Made by a program: the position numbers and the translations under genes. Shown in pieces: positions 1 to 9,066 of a stretch of 64,000 nt of DNA. The notes under the pieces were generated by a model. That model did no database searches, was not told the origin of the DNA, and saw only the letters and a list, made by a program, of their open reading frames with translations. Every line of letters starts with the position of its first letter. Positions within the stretch are counted from its first letter, which is position 1. Source of the DNA: JBFWMG01 sp050251715. GTDB lineage: Bacteria; Desulfobacterota; Desulfovibrionia; Desulfovibrionales; Desulfovibrionaceae. The stretch spans positions 1 to 64,000 of the forward strand of contig JBFWMG010000009.1 of NCBI GenBank assembly GCA_050251715.1, given 5' to 3'.

Positions 1-215
1 GAAGTTGATGCGGAGGTTGGGAGGACTTTTTGCTCTTTTGGCCTCGCTGCTCTGCGGCGCTGGCTCAGGACGACGGCTCGGACTATCCGTCGAATAAAGA
101 ACAAAACGACTTTTTCAGACTCGACTAGATAGTCTTTTCATTTGCACCCCCACAAGAATACATGCTATTAAACAAAAAAAACACATGATTCCCCAGCTGT
201 TAGTCCGGAGGAGAT
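1..215. other. Window edge, no supported gene
   Basis: Reading frame 1 on the plus strand is open from base 1 to a TAG at 130-132 and could be the 3' end of an upstream gene. The 43 residues (many Arg and Thr) match nothing I recognise. The rest leads up to a strong GGAGGAG ribosome-binding site at 207-213 in front of the mcrB-like gene. Confidence 0.3.
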
Positions 216-2120
216 ATGCAATATCCTGACGCTGCGATGATCACAGACTTTCTCCAATGGTTCCAGGCTGACGAGCACTCCAAATATGAAGATTACTATT
301 CCGATACGATAACAAAAAACAACCTGTCGTCTTTGTCTAAACAAGACCTCATCGATTTTTTCTATGAATTCAAAAGAACTGGAGGACAAATACAAAGCCT
401 TGGGTAGCGTACAGCACCGCAGTTCCGAACAACTATTGAGAAACAATATGATCTTTTCAGATCGTTTGTTCTTGAACCGTTTACAGAGGGATTTGATGCA
501 TTAAATTGGCTATCTCGAGTGTCCATGTTTGCACAATTCGGCCTTGGGCTGGCGACAATATTCCTAAACAGAGTTGATAAGTATAGTTACGCAATAGTGA
601 ATAATAAATCGAGTGACTCAACAGCACTTTTTGGTGTCTATGTTCCAACAGTGCTTCCAGGTCGATACTCTGTCATCCGGGATACAGAAGAAAAGCTAAT
701 TAATAAGTTTCCAGACTTAGACAACTTTTATAGAGCTGATGCCATGATGCATTTTCTTATGGCTGATGCACAGGGCAAGATATGGCAAGATAAACTCAGC
801 AAAGCTAGTCAACGCAAATACTGGATATACGCACCAGGCCCTAACGCTGCATTTTGGGATGATTATGCAAAGAATGGTATAATGGGTGTCGGCTGGAATG
901 AAATTGATCAAGATCTTACAGCATGCCAAAGTTTGGATGAACTACGCTCAATATTTGATGCAACATATAAAGGAAAAGAGTCTGGACAACAACTTAAGAT
1001 GCTTTCTGATTTCCTCTTCACTGTTTCTGCTGGTGATATGGTGTTTGTAAAAAACGGACTTAGCACGATAGTGGGCTTCGGTGAGGTGACATCCGGATAT
1101 TATTACGATGCAGAAAAGACGACATATCGACACAGAAGAAAAGCCACGTGGAGTAAAGTCGGTCATTGGCCTTTACCCACTGGCATGCAATTGCCACAAA
1201 AGACATTGACCGAAGTAAAGGCCCCAGCCCGTCTGCAAGAGCTGTTGGCCGTTATTGATGAATCGCCAGGAGGGCCTCCCCAGCTACTTCGCACAGCATA
1301 TTCGCTATCTCAATGTTCTCAGGATACTTGCTATCCCCCAGATCGTCTGGAGCGATGGGTGCGAGCCATTCGTCGTAAACGACAGGCGGTCTTTTTTGGG
1401 CCTCCAGGAACAGGAAAGACATACATCGCTCAATTCCTCGCCCGACATCTTGTCGGTGATGGGGACGGCTTCGATGACCTCATCCAGTTTCACCCTTCTT
1501 ATGCGTATGAAGATTTTATTTTAGGCATCCGACCAACGACCATGGATGGTGGCACTATCCGCTACGAGATGATGCCAGGGCGCTTCAAGGAGTTTTGCGA
1601 CGAGGCCGCCAAGCGAAAGGGAATTTGTGTTCTCATCATCGACGAGATGAACAGGGCCAATCTTTCACGCGTTTTCGGCGAACTGATGTATCTACTTGAA
1701 TACCGAGGAAAAAGCATCCCGCTGGCCGGAGGCAAGCAATTTGCCATCCCTTCCAATGTCATTATCATCGGTACGATGAACACTGCTGACCGTTCCATCG
1801 CGCTGGTAGATCATGCCTTACGACGGCGGTTCGCATTCCTGGCATTGTATCCCGACTATGAACTGCTTGAGGCCTATCATGTGCAAACAGGATTCGAAAC
1901 GGATGGCCTGCGCAGTGTCCTTCAACGGATTAATGACCAAATCAAAGACCACAACTTCCATATTGGTGAGTCCTACTTCCTGCGAGAAGAGCTTGAGGAG
2001 GAAATTGAAGATATCTGGACAATGGAGATCGAGCCGTATCTCGAGGAGTTTTTTTTCGACCAGCTGGACTTAATCGTCCCATTCCGCTGGGCCGCAGTCA
2101 AGGACGACATCCTCACATGA
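216..2120 (+). pseudogene. mcrB: McrB-like GTPase/AAA+ restriction subunit, interrupted by one in-frame amber codon
   Basis: This is the motor and recognition subunit of a modification-dependent (Type IV) restriction system. The frame starting at ATG 216, behind GGAGGAG, runs to 2120 with a single interruption: TAG at 405-407 (codon 64). The 37 codons between that stop and the next ATG (519) continue in the same frame and read like the usual N-terminal region of such proteins. With the stop included the gene has about 634 codons. Around residue 200 there is a PUA/EVE-like segment (KYWIYAPGPN). The AAA+ domain has Walker A GPPGTGKT near residue 395, Walker B LIIDEMNRAN near 473, and GTMNTADRS followed by the arginine-rich LRRRF. 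It overlaps mcrC by four bases. Either this is a young nonsense mutation, or translation restarts near 519 to give a 533-residue product without the N-terminus. I am confident of the family and unsure of activity. Confidence 0.82.
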
Positions 2121-3352
2121 CCTGCGTCATAGCCCTGCGGGAATTCCGACAAGAGGTACTTGCGTCTGAAGCCCTTACCTATGGGCAGGCAATGGATATC
2201 TTGGAGCGTTTTTCAAAGCAGGTGAAAATTGAGTTCCCCTCACCGAAAACAGGTAATAAGTACACACTAAAACCCAAAGGATGGGTTGGCTACATTCCTC
2301 TCGGTCATGAACTGGGCCTAACCTTGGCTCCCAAGATCCCCTTGTGCAACCTCTTCGGCATGTGGGAAGTTGCATACCGAATGTCCTTCACTATTTTGCG
2401 GGGAATACAAGATGTCGAGAATGTTAGAGAATATTTTGAGCAACTTGCGCTAATCCTTGCCCGAAAGATTATCGACCGAACCCGGAAGGGCCTCTATCGG
2501 ACGTACATCGAAAATAGAGCCTGCCTGCCTTTCGTGCGAGGGCGCATCGATGTCACTGCCAGCCTACGCCGTTTCGGCCGGACATCCCTACCATGCCACT
2601 ATCAAGACCACACCCCAGACATCCTCGATAATAGGCTCCTGGCATGGACGTTATGGAAGATAATTTTCAGTAGGTTGTGCTCCGACACTGCGCAATCTAC
2701 ATTACACAAGGCCTTCCGCAGCATAAACTCCATCGTCACGACGGAGCCCTGCACAGCTCTTGACTGCGATGCGGTCATATATAATAGACTCAACGCAGAT
2801 TACCAACAAATGCATGCGTTATGCCGTTTCTTCCTCGACCAGACCGGTCCCACCCACCGCACGGGCCAGAGTGAAATGCTTCCTTTTCTCGTCGATATGG
2901 CAAGATTGTTTGAGATGTTCGTCGCCGAATGGATGAAGCGCCACCTTGGGGAAAAATATTACCTGCGCATCCAGCCAACTAAAAATCCAACCGGCGAGCC
3001 AGATCACAAATTCCGGCCTGATATCGTCCTATACGATGCCTTAACTGGCAATGCTGTCTGCGTGATTGACACCAAGTACAAAGCCAGCACTAGGCCGACA
3101 AAAGCCGACATCTCCCAGGTCGTTACTTATTCGGAATTGTTCGAATGCCGCCATGCTGTTCTCGCCTACCCGGTAGCCATTGACAATCCAGAGCACATAC
3201 ACATAGGCCGGACGACCGTAAGAACAGCCTCCTTTGACTTGGACGGGGATCTTGAGAAGGCAGGTGAAACCTTCCTCGCCTCGGTCATTCGGCTGGTGCA
3301 TCCATCCCCTTTACTAGGAACGCCGAACGTAACATCGCTCGGTGCATTATAA
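2117..3352 (+). CDS. mcrC: McrC-like nuclease subunit of the McrBC restriction system
   Basis: This 411-residue protein is the likely nuclease partner of the McrB-like motor. The start codon overlaps the mcrB stop (ATGA), so the two are translationally coupled. The N-terminal part has the McrC-type binding region, for example GWVGYIPLGHELGLTLAPKI. The C-terminal third carries a PD-(D/E)XK core: PDIVLYD near residue 300 followed by VIDTKYK, where the second acid and the lysine would bind metal. The length fits the family (about 350-450 residues). The frame is intact, unlike its partner, so if mcrB is dead this subunit is probably orphaned. The family assignment is firm. Substrate modification cannot be read from the sequence. 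Confidence 0.88.
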   Translation: MTCVIALREFRQEVLASEALTYGQAMDILERFSKQVKIEFPSPKTGNKYTLKPKGWVGYIPLGHELGLTLAPKIPLCNLFGMWEVAYRMSFTILRGIQDVENVREYFEQLALILARKIIDRTRKGLYRTYIENRACLPFVRGRIDVTASLRRFGRTSLPCHYQDHTPDILDNRLLAWTLWKIIFSRLCSDTAQSTLHKAFRSINSIVTTEPCTALDCDAVIYNRLNADYQQMHALCRFFLDQTGPTHRTGQSEMLPFLVDMARLFEMFVAEWMKRHLGEKYYLRIQPTKNPTGEPDHKFRPDIVLYDALTGNAVCVIDTKYKASTRPTKADISQVVTYSELFECRHAVLAYPVAIDNPEHIHIGRTTVRTASFDLDGDLEKAGETFLASVIRLVHPSPLLGTPNVTSLGAL

Positions 3353-3570
3353 GTTTTTTTGGCCCGGCGTATCGCAACCGACGAAGTAGGCACAGCGTCC
3401 CTTTCAGGCTGTGTGGTGTGTAGTCTGATCCATTGCTGACGACAACACAGTGCGCACCCAGGGGTGGAGGAACATTTCGAATTTGCACTCATTCTCTAGA
3501 GAAAGTACGCTATTTAATAACAACGTAAAATGACTTTAATTATACAGAATCTTCCTTTTCACAGATAGCG

Positions 3571-3615
3571 AAAAAATAAGTAGGCCTCGCACTTGGATTT
3601 ACCCAAATGCGAGGC
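3571..3615 (-). terminator. Rho-independent terminator of the recombination/VWA operon
   Basis: On the minus strand an 8-bp stem (GCCTCGCA with TGCGAGGC at 3584-3615, plus a smaller inner TTGG/CCAA stem) is followed by a T-rich run complementary to 3571-3577. It lies just beyond the stop of the zinc-ribbon gene at 3648 and closes the minus-strand operon. Confidence 0.8.
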
Positions 3616-3647
3616 TATTACCTCCGTCATCTCGCTAACACGCTACC

Positions 3648-3980
3648 CTACACCTCAAACTCCGTCCCGCAGGTGTTGCACCTGTAGCGGCAGATGATGT
3701 GTCGGTCGATGCGCTCGCCGATCTGGTGTCCGACAGCTGCACCGGCCAGAAAACCCGCCAGGGCACCGGCCAGGCTCCCGACCACAATGCCGATGCCGGT
3801 CCCCACCACCGGAACGACGGACCCTATGGTGCCGCCCACGACCGCACCGGAGCCTGCTCCGGCATAGCCGGTGGCGGCTCCGGCCACACCGCCCACGGCG
3901 GTGCTCACCTTCCGGACGGTGTTGACCAAGATGACATGTTCCGACTCGCGACACGACGGACAACGCGGTTTCTCTTTCAT
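3648..3980 (-). CDS. Small zinc-ribbon protein with an internal glycine-zipper membrane segment
   Basis: This is a 110-residue protein. The N-terminus has CPSC and the C-terminus CRYRCNTCGTEF, so two Cys pairs could form one zinc ribbon. Between them is about 70 residues rich in Gly, Ala and Val (GGVAGAATGYAGAGSGAVVG and similar), typical of a glycine-zipper membrane insert. The start ATG (3980) overlaps the stop of the VWA gene by four bases, so it is the last gene of that operon. I know no named family for this exact layout. A function connected with the VWA/MoxR pair, perhaps at the membrane, is an inference from position only. Confidence 0.7.
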   Translation of the reverse strand: MKEKPRCPSCRESEHVILVNTVRKVSTAVGGVAGAATGYAGAGSGAVVGGTIGSVVPVVGTGIGIVVGSLAGALAGFLAGAAVGHQIGERIDRHIICRYRCNTCGTEFEV

Positions 3981-5629
3981 CGCATTCCTCTCTTGTTGTT
4001 CGGGTTGCAAAGGGCGTGGCCAAAGACCTGGAACATGGCCGGGGCGAGCGCCCGCATGTCCAGGATGTTGATGCTGTTCGTAGGGATGAGGTCGGTGATG
4101 GACGCGGCGTCGATGCCCAGGCCATAGCATTCGATCCCGGCCTGTCGCGCGGCGTCGAGCCCCTGCCTGGCGTTCGCCGTATCGTCGGGGTCGCCGTCCG
4201 TGATCACGAGGAGCAGCTTGCGCTGTTCCGGCAGGGGGGCCAGTTCCAGAAGCGCCCACCACAGGGCTTCGCCCATGGGGGTGCATCCCCTGGCCTTGAG
4301 GTTGAATCTGACGTGCACGGACTGGCCGTGCCGTACCAGCGGGGCGACCGCATGCTGGGTATCGCCCTCCTGGTCCGCCGGGAACGCCGAGACCGCCACG
4401 TTGACGCCAACAAGCTCCAGAGTTCGGGCCACCACATGGCAGACCCGCCCGGCCAGGCCGATGCGTCTGGCCATGGACCCGGAGCAGTCCAGCAGGATGT
4501 GCGCCGCCGTGTGCATGCCCGCGCGATGCCCTTGCCGCAGGAAGACCTTGGCGTCGTGCACGGCCAGGCGGTACAACCGTGCGGGCGCGATCCTGCCGTG
4601 CGTTGACGGCACGCAGCGGCAGGCCTTTTCCGCCTGGAGCATGCCCTGAAGCCGCGCCCGCATGCCCGTCGTAATCCGCCGGGCCTGGGAGAGTGCATCC
4701 GGATCAAGGCAGGCCACGTCCTTGTGGCCGGGAGTGGCCACGGCGATGCCGGGCCTTCCATGATCCTTTCCGTCCCGCGACATGTGCTCGAGCACATGCC
4801 CGAGCACGGTCGCCATCTCGTCCGGCAACGCCGCCTCAGGCGCAGCAAGCAGAGTAGCCAGACTGCCTTCACCTGAGGCCGCTACCGGCTGGAGTTCCAG
4901 CCGATCCCCATCAGGCGTTTCGGCTGCACCCGATTCCGGCTGTTCCGGTTGGCCCACCTCTCCTGCAGGATTGGAACGCGAACCGGCATCCCCTTTGGGA
5001 TCATGCCGGTCCGCATCCGCCTGCTCCCGGATAGCCGCCACCACCTCGCGCGCGTACCGCAAACAGGCAGCCGAATCCGGACATGACACCCGCACGCGCT
5101 GGAGTATGTCTTCGAGCCTGGCCATCAGCTCAGGCCAGAACCCTTCGAGAACCCGCCGCAGTCTGTCGCACCGGATATCCAGGTCGGGCACGTCCCAACT
5201 GCGTACCTGAAGCAACAGCCAGTTCAGGAGCAGATGGGCCGGGTTCTGACTCGCCTCCTCCGCACGTTGCGCCAGGAACAATTGTCGAATCAGCCAGTGG
5301 AAATTCCGGCGGCAGCCCGGATAGTGGGCCGCCAACCGGTTCTCCACGCGCCAGTCCTCGAAGATGTTCCAGACGTGCCGCTCGAGCGCGTCCGCCCCTG
5401 CCAGGCAGCCGAAGTCCGTATGCCGTATATGGACGGACTCGTGATCCACATAGCCGCGCACCAACCCTTCGAACGTCGGGTCGGCAGTGACCGGCAGGCT
5501 TGGCAGATGGATGACCCGGCCATCGGTCCAGGCCGTGTCCCCGCCGATACGCACCTGGACGCCGTAGGAGCGCCCAAGCGCGTTGGCCACATGGGGCAGG
5601 CAGCGCATAAACGCATCGTGTCGCGCCAT
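3977..5629 (-). CDS. CobT-like VWA-domain protein
   Basis: This 550-residue protein carries a C-terminal von Willebrand A domain with a complete MIDAS site: DCSGSM, then TPMGEAL, then ITDGDPDD. The N-terminal half contains DHESVHIRHTDFG and HVWNIFEDWRVE, which recall the zinc-metallopeptidase-like and VWA-associated regions of CobT-type proteins. The middle is a low-complexity linker rich in Glu, Pro and Gly. I start it at ATG 5629 (MARHDAF), behind a GGGGGGCGG stretch. An upstream in-frame start at 5740 would overlap the previous gene. It pairs with the CobS-like ATPase two genes upstream. Such AAA-VWA pairs work as chelatase or remodelling machines. In SXT/IncA-C elements similar genes sit beside recombination genes, and their role there is unclear. 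Confidence 0.82.
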   Translation of the reverse strand: MARHDAFMRCLPHVANALGRSYGVQVRIGGDTAWTDGRVIHLPSLPVTADPTFEGLVRGYVDHESVHIRHTDFGCLAGADALERHVWNIFEDWRVENRLAAHYPGCRRNFHWLIRQLFLAQRAEEASQNPAHLLLNWLLLQVRSWDVPDLDIRCDRLRRVLEGFWPELMARLEDILQRVRVSCPDSAACLRYAREVVAAIREQADADRHDPKGDAGSRSNPAGEVGQPEQPESGAAETPDGDRLELQPVAASGEGSLATLLAAPEAALPDEMATVLGHVLEHMSRDGKDHGRPGIAVATPGHKDVACLDPDALSQARRITTGMRARLQGMLQAEKACRCVPSTHGRIAPARLYRLAVHDAKVFLRQGHRAGMHTAAHILLDCSGSMARRIGLAGRVCHVVARTLELVGVNVAVSAFPADQEGDTQHAVAPLVRHGQSVHVRFNLKARGCTPMGEALWWALLELAPLPEQRKLLLVITDGDPDDTANARQGLDAARQAGIECYGLGIDAASITDLIPTNSINILDMRALAPAMFQVFGHALCNPNNKRGMR

Positions 5630-5639
5630 GTCCGCCCCC

Positions 5640-6662
5640 CTACCAGAGCCCGTAGCTGTCCAGTTGCACAGCCGGGGCATGCACGGGGTTGAAGGGAGCC
5701 GGGGCCATGGGCAGGGAGGCCTCCGCGTCCTCTTCCCCATGGTCTTCGTCCTGATCTTCTGCCACCAGCTCCTGCACGGGCAGCACAGGGGCCTTGAGCA
5801 GGCCCTTGAGGATCATGTCCGGGCTCTTGCCGTCCATGACCTTCTGGCCGTGCTCCACAAGCCGCTCGGGATCGCCGAGCAGGCAGACCAGCCCTTGGAG
5901 CATGACCAGTTCCCCGCCCTCGATCTTGCCGGTGTCCGGCAACCCGTCCAGCGCCGCCTCGATGAGTTCCACCACCGGGGCGACCCGGGGCTCAACGAAG
6001 CTCAGGCCGGACAGCTTGCGGTGCAGCGTGCGGATGGGTGAAAGCGCCTTGCGCGTGACTTCGGTCTTGCCCGCATAGCTCTTGTGCCATACCTCCCGCG
6101 CCATCCTGGCCACCTCGCCGAAGAGCCGGGCACCCAGGCCGCTCACCTCTTCCGCGAGCCCGGCCTGAGCCTCCACCTTCCGATCCTTGCGGGGCGGCAC
6201 CACCCGGAACAGCTGCCAGCCGAAGCCCAACCGGCTGCGCACCTGGTCGACGTTGACCACGGAGCGTGCGATGACCTCCTCCCAGCCGGGGTTGTCCTGT
6301 ATCCAGCCGCGCACCGCGTCGTCATAGCGGTAGAGGAACGCCTCCTTTGCCGATTGGAAGTCGTCCGCGATGGCCTGCAAGCCGGTCTGCACCCGCTGCA
6401 CCGCCTGTTCGGGGATGGCCCAGCCGCCCAGGAACCGGACGCCGATCCGGTCCAGGAGCGTGACCGCTTTGCCCTTGAGCGTGCCGAAGATGCGCAGTTC
6501 CGCCGGATCGCAGATGCGCTTGCTGCCGAGCGAGGCCAGCTTTTCCGGCGGCAGGTTCGTTGTGCCGAAGTCGGACGGCGCGAGCTTCTTGCGCGCCGAC
6601 CAGATGGCCACGTCCAGCCGCACCGCCACCAGTTCCTTGAGCACCGTGATGTCCGTCTGCAT
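5640..6662 (-). CDS. DUF3150-family protein
   Basis: The 340-residue protein starts at ATG 6662 with GGAGA upstream. The N-terminus (MQTDITVLKELVAVRLDVAI, then WSARKKL and TNLPPEKLASLGSKR) is the pattern I associate with DUF3150. These proteins occur between CobS-like and VWA genes on conjugative elements. The body is helical without membrane segments, and the tail is acidic (AEDQDEDHGEEDAEA). Ten bases separate it from the VWA gene. It probably acts with the AAA-VWA pair, perhaps as adaptor or substrate. No catalytic motif is visible. Confidence 0.75.
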   Translation of the reverse strand: MQTDITVLKELVAVRLDVAIWSARKKLAPSDFGTTNLPPEKLASLGSKRICDPAELRIFGTLKGKAVTLLDRIGVRFLGGWAIPEQAVQRVQTGLQAIADDFQSAKEAFLYRYDDAVRGWIQDNPGWEEVIARSVVNVDQVRSRLGFGWQLFRVVPPRKDRKVEAQAGLAEEVSGLGARLFGEVARMAREVWHKSYAGKTEVTRKALSPIRTLHRKLSGLSFVEPRVAPVVELIEAALDGLPDTGKIEGGELVMLQGLVCLLGDPERLVEHGQKVMDGKSPDMILKGLLKAPVLPVQELVAEDQDEDHGEEDAEASLPMAPAPFNPVHAPAVQLDSYGLW

Positions 6663-6700
6663 GATCGTCTCCTTTTGGATGAGGGTTGATTCAAAACGAG

Positions 6701-6726
6701 GAAGGGGAGCCGTGAGGCTCCCCTTC
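6701..6726 (-). repeat. Perfect 11-bp hairpin between the MoxR and DUF3150 genes
   Basis: GAAGGGGAGCC (6701-6711) pairs perfectly with GGCTCCCCTTC (6716-6726) around a four-base loop. It overlaps the stop codon of the MoxR gene. Only a short T4 tract follows on the sense (minus) strand, so it may attenuate transcription or protect mRNA rather than terminate fully. Confidence 0.75.
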
Positions 6727-7735
6727 ATGCGTCCATGGTCGGTTGTTCATGTGGTGGATCTTCCACCGTGGGAAACATGCGTTGGGCAAGCTCGTGGAGC
6801 ATGGCCCGCGTTTCCCACGTGGCCCTGAATCCCAATGCCCGGTCCAGGGCGAAGCACACCGGCTGCACGCCCTGGTGCGCCATGGGCTGGTAGCGCAGGG
6901 TCAACGCTGCCCAGCGCAGCAGCGTGCGGGTGGAGAACGTGACCTCGATGGTCTCGCCCAACGGCGTGAGCGTGTCCCCGGAGCCGAGGAAAAGCCTGCG
7001 CACTTCCCCGGCGAACGCCACCATGGCCTTGCGGAGCTCCATGGGCAGCATGGGCGCGGTTTTGGCCAGGAGGTTTTCTTCCGCGTCGGGCGAGGGGTAC
7101 CCCACCTCGCACAGCCAGAACCGGTCCATGAACGCCAGATTCTGGCGCAGGGTGCCCTGGTAGAGCCCGGTCTCGTCCGATCCGCCGTTGGTGTTGGCCG
7201 TGGCCACGAACCGGAACATGGGATGGGGATGGATCAGCTCCCCCCCGTTTTCCGGGATGCACAACGGGCTGCCGTCCAGGATGCCGTTCAGGCCCGAGAG
7301 CGTGGCGGGTTCGAGCAGGTCCAGTTCGTTGAGCAGGAACAGCCCCCCGTGCCGCATGGCCAAGGCCAGGGGGCCGTACTGGAAGGTCATGCGTCCCTGT
7401 TCCAGGCTGAGATGGCCGACCAGATCGCCGAACTCCATCCTGGCGTGGCCGGTCACATCCAGTACGGGATAATGGAGCCTTGCCGCCAGTTGCCGCACCA
7501 GGCTGGTCTTGCCGCTGCCCGTGGGGCCGAACACGTAGAGCGGTTCCGGCCTGCTCATGAACCAAACCACGATCTCCCGCATGGCGTCGTGGAACACGTA
7601 GTCGGGGTCGGGCTCCGGCGTGTACGCGCAGGGAGCGGCGAACCCGTGGATCATCCGCCCCGAGGCCTGGCCGCTGAAGACAAGGCCCGCATCCAGCTCC
7701 ATGGGTTGCAGGTTGCCAAGTTCAGGATGCGTCAT
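6725..7735 (-). CDS. CobS/MoxR-like AAA+ ATPase
   Basis: The 336-residue AAA+ protein starts at ATG 7735 behind GGAGGG. Walker A is GPTGSGKTSL near residue 75. The Walker B position reads LFLLNELDLL, with Asn-Glu in place of the common Asp-Glu. Sensor 1 is FVATANTNGG and an arginine-rich FMDRFW follows. This fits the CobS branch of MoxR ATPases, which power a VWA partner; that partner is encoded two genes downstream. The start overlaps the exonuclease stop by 14 bases. Similar cobS-like genes follow bet and exo in SXT/R391-type elements. A role in cobalt chelation is unlikely here because no cobalamin genes are nearby. Confidence 0.85.
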   Translation of the reverse strand: MTHPELGNLQPMELDAGLVFSGQASGRMIHGFAAPCAYTPEPDPDYVFHDAMREIVVWFMSRPEPLYVFGPTGSGKTSLVRQLAARLHYPVLDVTGHARMEFGDLVGHLSLEQGRMTFQYGPLALAMRHGGLFLLNELDLLEPATLSGLNGILDGSPLCIPENGGELIHPHPMFRFVATANTNGGSDETGLYQGTLRQNLAFMDRFWLCEVGYPSPDAEENLLAKTAPMLPMELRKAMVAFAGEVRRLFLGSGDTLTPLGETIEVTFSTRTLLRWAALTLRYQPMAHQGVQPVCFALDRALGFRATWETRAMLHELAQRMFPTVEDPPHEQPTMDA

Positions 7736-8990
7736 GAGTTCCCTCCTGTGCATCGGGTTGTGGTTGCGGGTTGCGTCCGAGGAAGAGCCGCGTGTACGGC
7801 TTGCCCGTGTCCGTGCACCGGGCGAGCATCCCGTCTCCCTCATGCGCTCCCAGTCCCTTGGCCAACTCGGCCTGCAGCAAGGCCCGGTTCAGAGTGGAGC
7901 GGCCCGGCATGGTCGCGACCTTGAACCGGTAGTCGCCCGTGGCCAGCCAATCGCCCGAGCCGGACAGCCGGGCATAGTGCGTCTCGATGCGTTCCTCCAT
8001 GCCCTCGATCTCCTGGTCCAGGTCCTTGCGCTGGGCCTTGAGCGCGTCGAGGTGCCGCAGGGCGGCATCGCACTCCGGATCAAGGGCTTGCCTGGTGCTG
8101 AACTTGGGGCAGGACGCGTTGTGGTCGCACCAGTCGCAGAGTGGATGGAACCCGTGGCAGTATTCCAGGTCGTCCAGGTTGATGAGGCCGTTGATGTAGC
8201 GTTGCAGGTTGGTCCACAGATCCCCGGCCAAGCGCATGGCCAGGGCGTGCATGGCGTCGTCAGGCTGATAAGGGCCGAACGCCTTGGCCTTGGACATGGC
8301 CAGGCACAGCACCCAGCCTTCGCTGTCCACGCCCTCCGGAGAGGCAGGGAGCGTGATGTCGAACATGTCCTCCACGATCTCGGGGAACATCATGTCCGCG
8401 CGGATGATCGAACCATCCTCGTCGCGCAGGCTGAAGCATGGCTTGTCCCAGCAGGCCGCAAGCAGGCCCAGCTGACCGTAGAGCTGCATCTCGTAGGCCG
8501 GGTGCAACGTCTTGGGCAGGTGTTCGGTGCTTTTCAGTTCCAGCACGCGGATCGCGGGCCTGTCCCCGCCACCCACCAGGACGAAATCGAGGTGTGCGCG
8601 GATGGGCACCCGGGTCGCCTCGTGCTGGAGCGTGGTCTCGATGCCAAGTTGGGAGAGGGTCTGCGCGCCGTTGGCCATGAGCGCCTGGCACACGCCCCCC
8701 TCCAGCCAATGGCCGCGCTGCAGCACCAGCTGCCGGTTCAGGGCGGAACGTATCCGCTCTTCCGTCCCATCCGCGAACCACTGCGCTACCAGGTCGGGGG
8801 AACGGCCCTTTCCAGCCGCGTGCTTGTCCGCCACAGCGGCGCGCATGCACTGCATGGCCGTGCCCAGGTCGGACATGCCCACATACTGCGTGCGGTCGCC
8901 AAGCTGCGCCGCGCCGTTCGTTTCGCCATACCGCATCAAACCGCGCGCGATCTGGGCCATCAACGCCAGTTCCTTCCGTATGCCGCTCAT
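7722..8990 (-). CDS. PD-(D/E)XK exonuclease of a phage-type recombination pair
   Basis: The 422-residue protein starts at ATG 8990, four bases behind GGAGGT. The nuclease core has HLDFVLVGGGD followed by VLELKST, giving the metal-binding D...ExK, and a downstream Tyr/Gln-rich stretch (YEMQLYGQLG) like motif III of the RecB/Cas4 family. A Cys cluster follows (CHGFHPLCDWCDHNASC) that could hold an Fe-S cluster or zinc, as in Cas4 and AddB. The C-terminal part has a coiled-coil segment near residues 300-340. Together with the ERF protein upstream it makes an exonuclease plus annealing pair, comparable in role to lambda Exo-Bet. The family is clear, but the end preference is not visible. Confidence 0.83.
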   Translation of the reverse strand: MSGIRKELALMAQIARGLMRYGETNGAAQLGDRTQYVGMSDLGTAMQCMRAAVADKHAAGKGRSPDLVAQWFADGTEERIRSALNRQLVLQRGHWLEGGVCQALMANGAQTLSQLGIETTLQHEATRVPIRAHLDFVLVGGGDRPAIRVLELKSTEHLPKTLHPAYEMQLYGQLGLLAACWDKPCFSLRDEDGSIIRADMMFPEIVEDMFDITLPASPEGVDSEGWVLCLAMSKAKAFGPYQPDDAMHALAMRLAGDLWTNLQRYINGLINLDDLEYCHGFHPLCDWCDHNASCPKFSTRQALDPECDAALRHLDALKAQRKDLDQEIEGMEERIETHYARLSGSGDWLATGDYRFKVATMPGRSTLNRALLQAELAKGLGAHEGDGMLARCTDTGKPYTRLFLGRNPQPQPDAQEGTHDAS

Positions 8991-9008
8991 CTGTACCTCC
9001 ATAAACAC

Positions 9009-9040
9009 AGAAGGCCCCTGGAGCGATCCAGGGGCCTTCT
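9009..9040 (-). repeat. Perfect 14-bp hairpin between the ERF and exonuclease genes
   Basis: AGAAGGCCCCTGGA (9009-9022) pairs perfectly with its complement at 9027-9040 around the loop GCGA. It sits 26 bases after the ERF stop and just ahead of the exonuclease ribosome-binding site. The sense strand has no T-run after it, so processing, attenuation or differential expression is more likely than full termination. Confidence 0.78.
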
Positions 9041-9066
9041 GCGCAGTCTGCGCTGCATGTTGTCGA

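Noticed and set aside
6725..7735. Cobalt chelatase function for the CobS/CobT-like genes
   Set aside because: No cobN or other cobalamin genes are near, and the context is recombination. The resemblance is to mobile-element versions of the AAA-VWA pair.
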